A stretch of DNA of 64,000 bases from Ariolimax columbianus (Eukaryota > Mollusca > Gastropoda > Stylommatophora > Arionidae), in contig JAVGWX010000004.1 of the NCBI GenBank assembly GCA_036924085.1, positions 9,791,416 to 9,855,415 of the forward strand, given 5' to 3'. This document shows positions 1 to 12,500 of the stretch, piece after piece. The notes beneath the pieces are model-generated. The model made no database searches, had not been told where the DNA came from, and worked only from the letters and a program-made list of their open reading frames with translations. Numbering within the stretch: position 1 is the first letter of the stretch; each line of letters opens with the position of its first letter. The translations under genes were made by a program, and so were the position numbers.

Positions 1-391
1 TGGATGAGTGTCAGGAGGAGGAAGTTCCTGGATGAGTGTGAGGAGAAGAAAGTTCCTGGATGAGTGTGAGGAGAAAGAAGTTCATGGATGAGTGTGTGAG
101 GAGAAGGAAGTTCCTGGCTGAGAGGAGAAGGAAGTTCCTGGATGAGTGTGTGAGGAGAAGGAAGTTCCTGGCTGAGAGGAGAAGGAAGTTCCTGGCTAAT
201 ACGAGAAGGAAGTTCCTGGATGAGTGTGAGGAGAAGGAAGTTCCTGGATGAGTGTGAGGAGAAGGAAGTTCCTGGATGAGTGTGTGAGGAAAAGGAAGTT
301 CCTGGATGAGTGTGAGGAGAAGGAAGTTCCTGGATGAGTGTGTGAGGAGAAGGAAGTTCCTGGCTGAGAGGAGAAGGAAGTTCCTGGATGA

Positions 392-3300
392 GTGTGAGGA
401 GAAGGAAGTTCCTGGATGAGTGTGAGGAGAAGGAAGTTTCTGGATGAGTGTGAGGAGAAGGAAGTTCCTGGATGAGTGTGTGAGGAGAAGGAAGTTCCTG
501 ACTGAGAGGAGAAGGAAGTTCCTGGATGAGTGTGAGGAGAAGGAAAGTCCTGGATGAGTGTGAGGAGAAGGAAGTTCCTGGATGAGTGTGTGAGGAGAAG
601 GAAGTTCCTGGATGAGTGTGTGAGGAGACGGACGTTCCTGGCTGAGAGTGAGGAGAAAGAAGTTCCTGGATGAGTGTGAGGAGAAAGAAGTTTCTGGATG
701 AGTGTGTGAGGAGAAGGAAGTTCCTGCATGAGTGTGAGGAGAAAGAAGTTCCTGGATGAGTGTGAGAGAAGGAAGTTCCTGGATGAGTGTGTGAGGAGAA
801 GGAAATTCCTGGATGAGTGTGAGGAGAAGGAAGTTCCTGGATGAGTGTGAGGAGAAGAAAGTTCCTGGATGAGTGTGTGAGGAGAAGGAAGTTCCTGGAT
901 GAGTGTGAGGAGAAGGAAGTTCCTGGATGAGTGTGAGGAGAAGAAAGTTCCTGGATGAGTGTGAGAGGAGAAGGAAGTTCCTGGATGAGTGTGAGGAGAA
1001 GGAAGTTCCTGGATGAGTGTGAGGAGAAGGAAGTTCCTGGATGAGTGTGAGGAGAAAGAAGTTCCTGGATGAGTGTGAGGAGAAGGAAGTTCCTGGATGA
1101 GTGTGAGGAGAAGGAAGTTCCTGGATGAGTGTGTAAGGAGAAGAAAGTTCCTGGATGAGTGTGTAAGGAGAAGAAAGTTCCTGGATGAGTGTGAGAGAAG
1201 GAAGTTCCTGGATGAGTGTGAGGAGAAAGAAGTTCCTGGATGAGTGTGAGGAGAAGGAAGTTCCTGGATGAGTGTGAGGAGAAGGAAGTTCCTGGATGAG
1301 TGTGTGAGGAGAAGGAAGTTCCTGGATGAGTGTGTGAGGAGAAGGAAGTTCCTGGATGAGTGTGAGGAGAAGGAAGTTCCTGGCTGACAGGAGAAGGAAG
1401 TTCCTGGATGAGTGTGAGGAGAAGGAAGTTCCTGGATGAGTGTGAGGAGAAGGAAGTTCCTGGATGAGTGTGAGGAGAAGGAAGTTCCTGGATGAGTGTG
1501 AGGAGAAAGAAGTTCCTGGATGAGTGTGAGGAGAAGGAAGTTCCTGGATGAGTGTGAGGAGAAGGAAGTTCCTGGATGAGTGTGGGAGGAGAAGGAAGTT
1601 CCTGGCTGAGAGGAGAAGGAAGTTCCTGGCTGAGAGGAGAAGGAAGTTCCTGGATGAGTGTGAGGAGAAGGAAGTTCCTGGATGAGTGTGAGAGAAGGAA
1701 GTTCCTGGATGAGTGTGTGAGGAGAAGGAAATTCCTGGATGAGTGTGAGGAGAAGGAAGTTCCTGGATGAGTGTGAGGAGAAGGAAGTTCCTGGATGAGT
1801 GTATGAGGAGAAGGAAGTTCCTGGATGAGTGTGAGGAGAAGGAAGTTCCTGGATGAGTGTGAGGAGAAGGAAGTTCCTGGATGAGTGTGAGGAGAAGGAA
1901 GTTCCTGGATGAGTGTGAGGAGAAGGAAGTTCCTGGATGAGTGTGAGGAGAAGGAAGTTCCTGGATGAGTGTGAGGAGAAGGAAGTTCCTAGATGAGTGT
2001 GAGGAGAAGGAAGTTCCTGGATGAGTGTGAGGAGAAGGAAGTTCCTGGATGAGTGTGTAAGGAGAAGAAAGTTCCTGGATGAGTGTGAGGAGAAGGAAGT
2101 TCCTGGATGAGTGTGAGAGAAGGAAGTTCCTGGATGAGTGTGAGGAGAAGGAAGTTCCTGGATGAGTGTGAGGAGAAGGAAGTTCCTGGCTGAGAGGAGA
2201 ACGAAGTTCCTGGATGAGTGTGAGGAGAAGGAAGTTTCTGGATGAGTGTGAGGAGAAGGAAGTTCCTGGATGAGTGTGTGAGGAGAAGGAAGTTCCTGAC
2301 TGAGAGGAGAAGGAAGTTCCTGGATGAGTGTGAGGAGAAGGAAAGTCCTGGATGAGTGTGAGGAGAAGGAAGTTCCTGGATGAGTGTGTGAGGAGAAGGA
2401 AGTTCCTGGATGAGTGTGTGAGGAGACGGACGTTCCTGGCTGAGAGTGAGGAGAAAGAAGTTCCTGGATGAGTGTGAGGAGAAAGAAGTTCCTGGATGAG
2501 TGTGTGAGGAGAAGGAAGTTCCTGGATGAGTGTGAGGAGAAAGAAGTTCCTGGATGAGTGTGAGAGAAGGAAGTTCCTGGATGAGTGTGTGAGGAGAAGG
2601 AAATTCCTGGATGAGTGTGAGGAGAAGGAAGTTCCTGGATGAGTGTGAGGAGAAGAAAGTTCCTGGATGAGTGTGTGAGGAGAAGGAAGTTCCTGGATGA
2701 GTGTGAGGAGAAGGAAGTTCCTGGATGAGTGTGAGGAGAAGAAAGTTCCTGGATGAGTGTGAGAGGAGAAGGAAGTTCCTGGATGAGTGTGAGGAGAAGG
2801 AAGTTCCTGGATGAGTGTGAGGAGAAGGAAGTTCCTGGATGAGTGTGAGGAGAAAGAAGTTCCTGGATGAGTGTGAGGAGAAGGAAGTTCCTGGATGAGT
2901 GTGAGGAGAAGGAAGTTCCTGGATGAGTGTGTAAGGAGAAGAAAGTTCCTGGATGAGTGTGTAAGGAGAAGAAAGTTCCTGGATGAGTGTGAGAGAAGGA
3001 AGTTCCTGGATGAGTGTGAGGAGAAAGAAGTTCCTGGATGAGTGTGAGGAGAAGGAAGTTCCTGGATGAGTGTGAGGAGAAGGAAGTTCCTGGATGAGTG
3101 TGTGAGGAGAAGGAAGTTCCTGGATGAGTGTGTGAGGAGAAGGAAGTTCCTGGATGAGTGTGAGGAGAAGGAAGTTCCTGGCTGACAGGAGAAGGAAGTT
3201 CCTGGATGAGTGTGAGGAGAAGGAAGTTCCTGGATGAGTGTGAGGAGAAGGAAGTTCCTGGATGAGTGTGAGGAGAAGGAAGTTCCTGGATGAGTGTGAG

Positions 3301-3987
3301 GAGAAAGAAGTTCCTGGATGAGTGTGAGGAGAAGGAAGTTCCTGGATGAGTGTGAGGAGAAGGAAGTTCCTGGATGAGTGTGGGAGGAGAAGGAAGTTCC
3401 TGGCTGAGAGGAGAAGGAAGTTCCTGGCTGAGAGGAGAAGGAAGTTCCTGGATGAGTGTGAGGAGAAGGAAGTTCCTGGATGAGTGTGAGAAAAGGAAGT
3501 TCCTGGATGAGTGTGTGAGGAGAAGGAAATTCCTGGATGAGTGTGAGGAGAAGGAAGTTCCTGGATGAGTGTGAGGAGAAGGAAGTTCCTGGATGAGTGT
3601 ATGAGGAGAAGGAAGTTCCTGGATGAGTGTGAGGAGAAGGAAGTTCCTGGATGAGTGTGAGGAGAAGGAAGTTCCTGGATGAGTGTGAGGAGAAGGAAGT
3701 TCCTGGATGAGTGTGAGGAGAAGGAAGTTCCTGGATGAGTGTGAGGAGAAGGAAGTTCCTGGATGAGTGTGAGGAGAAGGAAGTTCCTAGATGAGTGTGA
3801 GGAGAAGGAAGTTCCTGGATGAGTGTGAGGAGAAGGAAGTTCCTGGATGAGTGTGTAAGGAGAAGAAAGTTCCTGGATGAGTGTGAGGAGAAGGAAGTTC
3901 CTGGATGAGTGTGAGAGAAGGAAGTTCCTGGATGAGTGTGAGGAGAAGGAAGTTCCTGGATGAGTGTGAGGAGAAGGAAGTTCCTGG
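392..3987. repeat. Higher-order tandem duplication, period 1,798 bp
   Basis: Within the 28-bp array, rare variant units recur at an exact 1,798-bp spacing. Examples are a GACTGAGAGG unit at 501 and 2299, a GTTTCTGG unit at 433 and 2231, and a GTGTGGGAGG unit at 1576 and 3374. Copy A is about 392-2189 and copy B about 2190-3987. The edges are estimates because all units are alike. Confidence 0.85.
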
Positions 3988-4936
3988 ATGAGTGTGTGAG
4001 GAGAAGGAAGTTCCTGGATGAGTGTGAGGAGAAGGAAGTTCCTGGATGAGTGTGAGGAGAAGGAAGTTCCTGGATGAGTGTGAGGAGAAGGAAGTTCCTG
4101 GATGAGTGTGTGAGGAGAAGGAAGTTCCTGGATGAGTGTGAGGAGAAGGAAGTTCCTGGATGAGTGTGAGGAGAAGGAAGTTCCTGGATGAGTGTGAGGA
4201 GAAGGAAGTTCCTGGATGAGTGTGAGGAGAAGAAAGTTCCTGGATGAGTGTGAGGAGAAGGAAGTTCCTGGATGAGTGTGAGGAGAAGGAAGTTCCTGGA
4301 TGAGTGTGAGGAGAAGGAAGTTCCTGGATGAGTGTGAGAGAAGGAAGTTCCTGGATGAGTGTGAGGAGAAGGAAGTTCCTGGATGAGTGTGAGGAGAAAG
4401 AAGTTCCTGGATGAGTGTGAGAGAAGGAAGTTCCTGGATGAGTGTGAGAGAAGTAAGATCCTGGATGAATGTGAGGAGAAGGAAGTTCCTGGATGAGTGT
4501 GAGGAGAAGGACGTTCCTGGATGAGTGTGTGAGGAGAAGGAAGTTCCTGGCTGAGAGGAGAAGGAAGTTCCTGGCTGAGAAGAGAAGGAAGTTCCTGGAT
4601 GAGTGTGAGGAGAAGGAAGTTCCTGGATGAGTGTGTGGAGAAAGAAGTTCCTGGATGAGTGTGAGGAGAAAGAAGTTCCTGAATGAGTGTGTGAGGAGAA
4701 GGAAGTTCCTGGATGAGTGTGAGGAGAAAGAAGTTCCTGGATGAGTGTGAGAGAAGGAAGTTCCTGGATGAGTGTGTTAGGAGAAGGAAATTCCTGGATG
4801 AGTGTGAGGAGAAAGAAGTTCCTGGATGAGTGTGAGGAGAAGGAAGTTCCTGGATGAGTGTGAGGAGAAGGAAGTTCCTGGATGAGTGTGAGGAGAAGGA
4901 AGTTCCTGGATGAGTGTGAGGAGAAGGAAGTTCCTG

Positions 4937-7135
4937 GATGAGTGTGAGGAGAAGGAATTTCCTGGATGAGTGTCAGGAGAAGGAAGTTCCTGGATGAGTG
5001 TGAGGAGAAGAAAGTTCATGGATGAGTGTGTGAGGAGAAGGAAGTTCCTGGCTGAGAGGAGAAGGAAGTTCCTGGATGAGTGTGTGAGGAGAAGGAAGTT
5101 CCTGGCTGAGAGGAGAAGGAAGTTCCTGGCTGATACGAGAAGGAAGTTCCTGGATGAGTGTGAGGAGAAGGAAGTTCCTGGATGAGTGTGAGGAGAAGGA
5201 AGTTCCTGGATGAGTGTGTGAGGAAAAGGAAGTTCCTGGATGAGTGTGAGGAGAAGGAAGTTCCTGGATGAGTGTGTGAGGAGAAGAAAGTTCCTGGATG
5301 AGTGTGAGGAGAAGGAAGTTCCTGGATGAGTGTGTGAGGAGAAGGAAGTTCCTGGCTGAGAGGAGAAGGAAGTTCCTGGATGAGTGTGAGGAGAAGGAAG
5401 TTCCTGGATGAGTGTGAGGAGAAGGAAGTTTCTGGATGAGTGTGAGGAGAAGGAAGTTCCTGGATGAGTGTGTGAGGAGAAGGAAGTTCCTGACTGAGAG
5501 GAGAAGGAAGTTCCTGGATGAGTGTGAGGAGAAGGAAGTTCCTGGATGAGTGTGAGGAGAAGGAAGTTCCTGGATGAGTGTGTGAGGAGAAGGAAGTTCC
5601 TGGATGAGTGTGTGAGGAGACGGACGTTCCTGGCTGAGAGTGAGGAGAAAGAAGTTCCTGGATGAGTGTGAGGAGAAAGAAGTTCCTGGATGAGTGTGTG
5701 AGGAGAAGGAAGTTCCTGGATGAGTGTGAGGAGAAAGAAGTTCCTGGATGAGTGTGAGAGAAGGAAGTTCCTGGATGAGTGTGTGAGGAGAAGGAAATTC
5801 CTGGATGAGTGTGAGGAGAAGGAAGTTCCTGGATGAGTGTGAGGAGAAGAAAGTTCCTGGATGAGTGTGTGAGGAGAAGGAAGTTCCTGGATGAGTGTGA
5901 GGAGAAGGAAGTTCCTGGATGAGTGTGAGGAGAAGAAAGTTCCTGGATGAGTGTGAGAGGAGAAGGAAGTTCCTGGATGAGTGTGAGGAGAAGGAAGTTC
6001 CTGGATGAGTGTGAGGAGAAGGAAGTTCCTGGATGAGTGTGAGGAGAAAGAAGTTCCTGGATGAGTGTGAGGAGAAGGAAGTTCCTGGATGAGTGTGAGG
6101 AGAAGGAAGTTCCTGGATGAGTGTGTAAGGAGAAGAAAGTTCCTGGATGAGTGTGTAAGGAGAAGAAAGTTCCTGGATGAGTGTGAGGAGAAAGAAGTTC
6201 CTGGATGAGTGTGAGGAGAAGGAAGTTCCTGGATGAGTGTGAGGAGAAGGAAGTTCCTGGATGAGTGTGTGAGGAGAAGGAAGTTCCTGGATGAGTGTGT
6301 GAGGAGAAGGAAGTTCCTGGATGAGTGTGAGGAGAAGGAAGTTCCTGGCTGACAGGAGAAAGAAGTTCCTGGATGAGTGTGAGGAGAAGGAAGTTCCTGG
6401 ATGAGTGTGAGGAGAAGGAAGTTCCTGGATGAGTGTGAGGAGAAGGAAGTTCCTGGATGAGTGTGAGGAGAAAGAAGTTCCTGGATGAGTGTGAGGAGAA
6501 GGAAGTTCCTGGATGAGTGTGAGGAGAAGGAAGTTCCTGGATGAGTGTGGGAGGAGAAGGAAGTTCCTGGCTGAGAGGAGAAGGAAGTTCCTGGCTGAGA
6601 GGAGAAGGAAGTTCCTGGATGAGTGTGAGGAGAAGGAAGTTCCTGGATGAGTGTGAGAGAAGGAAGTTCCTGGATGAGTGTGTGAGGAGAAGGAAATTCC
6701 TGGATGAGTGTGAGGAGAAGGAAGTTCCTGGATGAGTGTGAGGAGAAGGAAGTTCCTGGATGAGTGTATGAGGAGAAGGAAGTTCCTGGATGAGTGTGAG
6801 GAGAAGGAAGTTCCTGGATGAGTGTGAGGAGAAGGAAGTTCCTGGATGAGTGTGAGGAGAAGGAAGTTCCTGGATGAGTGTGAGGAGAAGGAAGTTCCTG
6901 GATGAGTGTGAGGAGAAGGAAGTTCCTGGATGAGTGTGAGGAGAAGGAAGTTCCTAGATGAGTGTGAGGAGAAGGAAGTTCCTGGATGAGTGTGAGGAGA
7001 AGGAAGTTCCTGGATGAGTGTGTAAGGAGAAGAAAGTTCCTGGATGAGTGTGAGGAGAAGGAAGTTCCTGGATGAGTGTGAGAGAAGGAAGTTCCTGGAT
7101 GAGTGTGAGGAGAAGGAAGTTCCTGGATGAGTGTG
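4937..7135. repeat. Third copy of the left higher-order block
   Basis: The variant-unit order seen at 1-2190 recurs here. A GTTCATGG variant near 82 reappears near 5018. The GACTGAGAGG unit at 501 reappears at 5493. The GTGTGGGAGG unit at 1576 reappears at 6541. The offset drifts from about 4,936 through 4,992 to 4,965 because whole units have been gained or lost, so this copy is older or more rearranged than the 1,798-bp pair. Confidence 0.8.
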
Positions 7136-9509
7136 AGGAGAAGGAAGTTCCTGGATGAGTGTGTGAGGAGAAGGAAGTTCCTGGATGAGTGTGAGGAGAA
7201 GGAAGTTCCTGGATGAGTGTGAGGAGAAGGAAGTTCCTGGATGAGTGTGAGGAGAAGGAAGTTCCTGGATGAGTGTGAGGAGAAGAAAGTTCCTGGATGA
7301 GTGTGAGGAGAAGGAAGTTCCTGGATGAGTGTGAGGAGAAGGAAGTTCCTGGATGAGTGTGAGGAGAAGGAAGTTCCTGGATGAGTGTGAGGAGAAGGAA
7401 GTTCCTGGATGAGTGTGTAAGGAGAAGAAAGTTCCTGGATGAGTGTGAGGAGAAGGAAGTTCCTGGATGAGTGTGAGAGAAGGAAGTTCCTGGATGAGTG
7501 TGAGGAGAAAGAAGTTCCTGGATGAGTGTGAGGAGAAGGAAGTTCCTGGATGAGTGTGAGGAGAAGGAAGTTCCTGGATGAGTGTGTGAGGAGAAGGAAG
7601 TTCCTGGATGAGTGTGTGAGGAGACGGAAGTTCCTGGCTGAGAGTGAGGAGAAAGAAGTTCCTGGATGAGTGTGTGAGGAGAAGGAAGTTCCTGGATGAG
7701 TGTGAGGAGAAAGAATTTCCTGGATGAGTGTGTAAGGAGAAGAAAGTTCCTGGATGAGTGTGTGATGAGAAGGAAATTCCTGGATGAGTGTGAGGAGAAA
7801 GAAGTTCCTGGATGAGTGTGAGGAGAAGGAAGTTCCTGGATGAGTGTGAGGAGAAGGAAGTTCCTGGATGAGTGTGAGGAGAAGGAAGTTCCTGGATGAG
7901 TGTGTGAGGAGAAGGAAGTTCCTTGATGAGTGTGTGAGGAGAAGGAAGTTCCTTGATGAGTGTGTGAGGAGAAGGAAGTTCCTTGATGAGTGTGAGGAGA
8001 AGGAAGTTCCTGGATGAGTGTGAGGAAAAGGAAGTTCCTGGATGAGTGTGAGGAGAAGGAAGTTCCTGGATGAGTGTGAGGAGAAGGAAGATCCTGGATG
8101 AGTGTGAGGAGAAGGAAGTTCCTGGATGAGTGTGAGAGAAGGAAGTTCCTGGATGAGTGTGAGGAGAAGGAGGTTCATGGATGAGTGTGAGGAGAAGAAA
8201 GTTCCTGGATGAGTGTGTGAGGAGAAGGAAGTTCCTGGATGAGTGTGAGGAGAAGGAAGTTCCTGGATGAGTGTGAGGAGAAGGAAGTTCCTGGATGAGT
8301 GTGAGGAGAAGGAAGTTCCTGGATGAGTGTGAGGAGAAGGAAGATTCTGGATGAGGAGAAGGAAGTTCCTGGATGAGTGTGAGGAGAAAGAAGATTCTGG
8401 ATGAGTGTGAGGAGAAGGAAGTTCCTGGATGAGTGTGTGAGGAGAAGGAAGTTCCTGGATGAGTGTGAGGAGAAGGAAGTTCCTGGATGAGTGTGAGGAG
8501 AAGGAAGTTCCTGGATGAGTGTGAGGAGAAGGAAGTTCCTGGATGAGTGTGAGGAGAAGGAAATTCCTGGATGAGTGTGAGGAGAAGGAAGTTCCTGGAT
8601 GAGTGTGAGGAGAAGGAAGTTCCTGGATGAGAGTGAGGAGAAGGAAGTTCCTGGATGAATGTGAGAGAAGGAAGTTCCTGGATGAGTGTGAGAGAAGGAA
8701 GTTCCTGGATGAGTGTGAGAGAAGGAAGTTCCTGGATGAGTGTGAGGAGAAGGAAGTTCCTGGATGAGTGTGAGGAGAAAGAAGTTCCTGGATGAGTGTG
8801 AGAGAAGGAAGTTCCTGGATGAGTGTGAGAGAAGTAAGATCCTGGATGAGTGTGAGGAGAAGGAAGTTCCTGGATGAGTGTGAGGAGAAGGACGTTCCTG
8901 GATGAGTGTGTGAGGAGAAGGAAGTTCCTGGCTGAGAGGAGAAGGAAGTTCCTGGATGAGTGTGAGGAGAAGGAAGTTCCTGGATGAGTGTGAGGAGAAG
9001 GAAGTTCCTGGATGAGTGTGAGGAGAAGGAAGTTCCTGGATGAGTGTGAGGAGAAGGAAGTTCCTGGCTGAGAGGAGAAGGAAGTTCCTGGATGAGTGTG
9101 AGGAGAAGGAAGTTCCTGGATGAGTGTGAGGAGAAGGAAGTTCCTGGATGAGTGTGTGAGGAGAAGGAAGTTCCTGGATGAGTGTATGAGGAGACGGAAG
9201 TTCCTGGCTGAGAGTGAGGAGAAAGAAGTTCCTGGATGAGTGTGAGGAGAAAGAAGTTCCTGGATGAGTGTGAGAGAAGGAAGTTCCTGGATGAGTGTGT
9301 GAGGAGAAGGAAATTCCTGGATGAGTGTGAGGAGAAAGAAGTTCCTGGATGAGTGTGAGGAGAAGGAAGTTCCTGGATGAGTGTGAGGAGAAGGAAGTTC
9401 CTGGATGAGTGTGAGGAGAAGGAAGTTCCTGGATGAGTATGAGGAGAAGGAAGTTCCTGGATGAGTGTGAGGAGAAGGAAGTTCCTGGATGAGTGTGAGG
9501 AGAAGGAAG

Positions 9510-12500
9510 TTCCTGGATGAGTGTGTGAGGAGAAGGAAGTTCCTTGATGAGTGTGTGAGGAGAAGGAAGTTCCTTGATTAGTGTGTGAGGAGAAGGAAGT
9601 TCCTTGATGAGTGTGTGAGGAGAAGGAAGTTCCTTGATGAGTGTGTGAGGAGAAGGAAGTTCCTGGATGAGTGTGAGGAGAAGGAAGTTCCTGGATGAGT
9701 GTGAGGAGAAGGAAGTTCCTGGATGAGTGTGAGGAGAAGGAAGTTCCTGGATGAGTGTGAGGAGAAGGAAGTTCCTGGATGAGTGTGAGGAGAAGGAAGT
9801 TCCTGGATGAGTGTGAGGAGAAGGAAGTTCCTGGATGAGTGTGAGGAGAAGGAAGTTCCTGGATGAGTGTGAGGAGAAGGAAGTTCCTGGATGAGTGTGA
9901 TAGAAGGAAGTTCCTGGATGAGTGTGAGGAGAAGGAGGTTCCTGGATGAGTGTGAGGAGAAGAAAGTTCCTGGATGAGTGTGTGAGGAGAAGGAAGTTCC
10001 TGGATGAGTGTGAGGAGAAGGAAGTTCCTGGATGAGTGTGAGGAGAAGGAAGTTCCTGGATGAGTGTGAGGAGAAGGAAGTTCCTGGATGAGTGTGAGGA
10101 GAAGGAAGTTCCTGGATGAGTGTGAGGAGAAGGAAGATTCTGGATGAGGAGAAGGAAGTTCCTGGATGAGTGTGAGGAGAAGGAAGATTCTGGATGAGTG
10201 TGAGGAGAAGGAAGTTCCTGGATGAGTGTGTGAGGAGAAGGAAGTTCCTGGATGAGTGTGAGCAGAAGGAAGTTCCTGGATGAGTGTGAGGAGAAGGAAG
10301 TTCCTGGATGAGTGTGAGGAGAAGGAAGTTCCTGGATGAGTGTGAGAGAAGGAAGTTCCTGGATGAGAGTGAGGAGAAGGAAATTCCTGGATGAGTGTGA
10401 GGAGAAGGAAGTTCCTGGATGAGTGTGAGGAGAAGGAAGTTCCTGGATGAGTATGAGAGAAGGAAGTTCCTGGATGAGTGTGAGAGAAGTAAGTTCCTGG
10501 ATGAGAGTGAGGAGAAGGAATATTCTGGATGAGTGTGAGGAGAAGGAAGTTCCTGGATGAGTGTGAGAGAAGGAAGTTCCTGGATGAGTGTGAGAGAAGG
10601 AAGTTCCTGGATGAGAGTGAGAAGAAGAAAGATCCTGGACGAGAGTGAAGAGAAGGAAGATTCTGGATGAGTGTGAGGAGAAGGAAGATTCTGGATGAGA
10701 GTGAGGAGAAGGAAGTTCCTGGATGAGTGTGTGAGGAGAAGGAAGTTCCTGGATGAGTGTGTGGAGAAGGAAGTTCCTGGATGAGTGTGTGGAGAAGGAA
10801 GTTCCTGGATGAGTGAGAGTGAGGAGAAGGAAGTTCCTGGATGAGTGTGTGAGAAGAAAGAAGTTCCTGGATGAGTGTGTGGAGAAGGAAGTTCCTGGAT
10901 GAGTGTGAGGAGAAGGAAGTTCCTGGATGAGAGTGAGAGTGAGGAGAAGGAAGTTCCTGGATGAGTGAGGAGAAGGAAGTTCCTGGAAGAGTGTGAGAGA
11001 AGGAAGTTCCTGGATGAGTGTGAGGAGAAGGAAGTTCCTGGATGAGTGTGAGAGAAGGAAGTTCCTGGATGAGTGTGAGGAGAAGGAAGTTCCTGGATGA
11101 GTGTGAGGAGAAGGAAGTTCCTGGATGAGTGTGAGGAGAAGGAAGTTCCTGGATGAGTGTGAGGAGAAGGAAGTTCCTGGATGAGTGTGAGGAGAAGGAA
11201 GTTCCTGGATGAGTGTGAGAGAAGGAAGTTCCTGGATGAGTGTGAGGAGAAGGAGGTTCCTGGATGAGTGTGAGGAGAAGAAAGTTCCTGGATGAGTGTG
11301 TGAGGAGAAGGAAGTTCCTGGATGAGTGTGAGGAGAAGGAAGTTCCTGGATGAGTGTGAGGAGAAGGAAGTTCCTGGATGAGTGTGAGGAGAAGGAAGTT
11401 CCTGGATGAGTGTGAGGAGAAGGAAGTTCCTGGATGAGTGTGAGGAGAAGGAAGATTCTGGATGAGGAGAAGAAAGTTCCTGGATGAGTGTGTGAGGAGA
11501 AGGAAGTTCCTGGATGAGTGTGAGGAGAAGGAAGTTCCTGGATGAGTGTGAGGAGAAGGAAGTTCCTGGATGAGTGTGAGGAGAAGGAAGTTCCTGGATG
11601 AGTGTGAGGAGAAGGAAGTTCCTGGATGAGTGTGAGGAGAAGGAAGTTCCTGGATGAGTGTGAGGAGAAGGAAGATTCTGGATGAGTGTGAGGAGAAGGA
11701 AGATTCTGGATGAGAGTGAGGAGAAGGAAGTTCCTGGATGAGTGTGTGGAGAAGGAAGTTCCTGGATGAGTGAGAGTGAGGAGAAGGAAGTTCCTGGATG
11801 AGTGTGTGAGAAGAAAGAAGTTCCTGGATGAGTGTGTGGAGAAGGAAGTTCCTGGATGAGTGTGAGGAGAAGGAAGTTCCTGGATGAGAGTGAGAGTGAG
11901 GAGAAGGAAGTTCCTGGATGAGTGAGGAGAAGGAAGTTCCTGGAAGAGTGTGAGAGAAGGAAGTTCCTGGATGAGTGTGAGGAGAAGGAAGTTCCTGGAT
12001 GAGTGTGAGAGAAGGAAGTTCCTGGATGAGTGTGAGGAGAAGAAAGTTCCTGGATGAGTGTGAGAGAAGGAAGTTCCTGGATGAGTGTGAGGAGAAAGAA
12101 GTTCCTGGATGAGTGTGTGAGGAGAAGGAAGTTCCTGGATGAGTGTGAGGAGAAGGAAGTTCCTAGATGAGTGTGAGAGAAGGAAGTTCCTGGATGAGTG
12201 TGAGGAGAAGGAAGTTCCTGGATGAGTGTGAGGAGAAAGAAGTTCCTGGATGAGTGTGTGAGGAGAAGGAAGTTCCTTGATGAGTGTGTGAGGAGAAGGA
12301 AGTTCCTTGATTAGTGTGTGAGGAGAAGGAAGTTCCTTGATGAGTGTGTGAGGAGAAGGAAGTTCCTTGATGAGTGTGTGAGGAGAAGGAAGTTCCTGGA
12401 TGAGTGTGAGGAGAAGGAAGTTCCTGGATGAGTGTGAGGAGAAGGAAGTTCCTGGATGAGTGTGAGGAGAAGGAAGTTCATGGATGAGTGTGAGGAGAAG

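Noticed and set aside
4777..8178. 1,133-codon minus-strand open frame (also 1,324 codons at 12478-16452)
   Set aside because: Fully explained by a tandem unit with no stop codon in any minus-strand frame; no domain, no start context and frame-independent composition.
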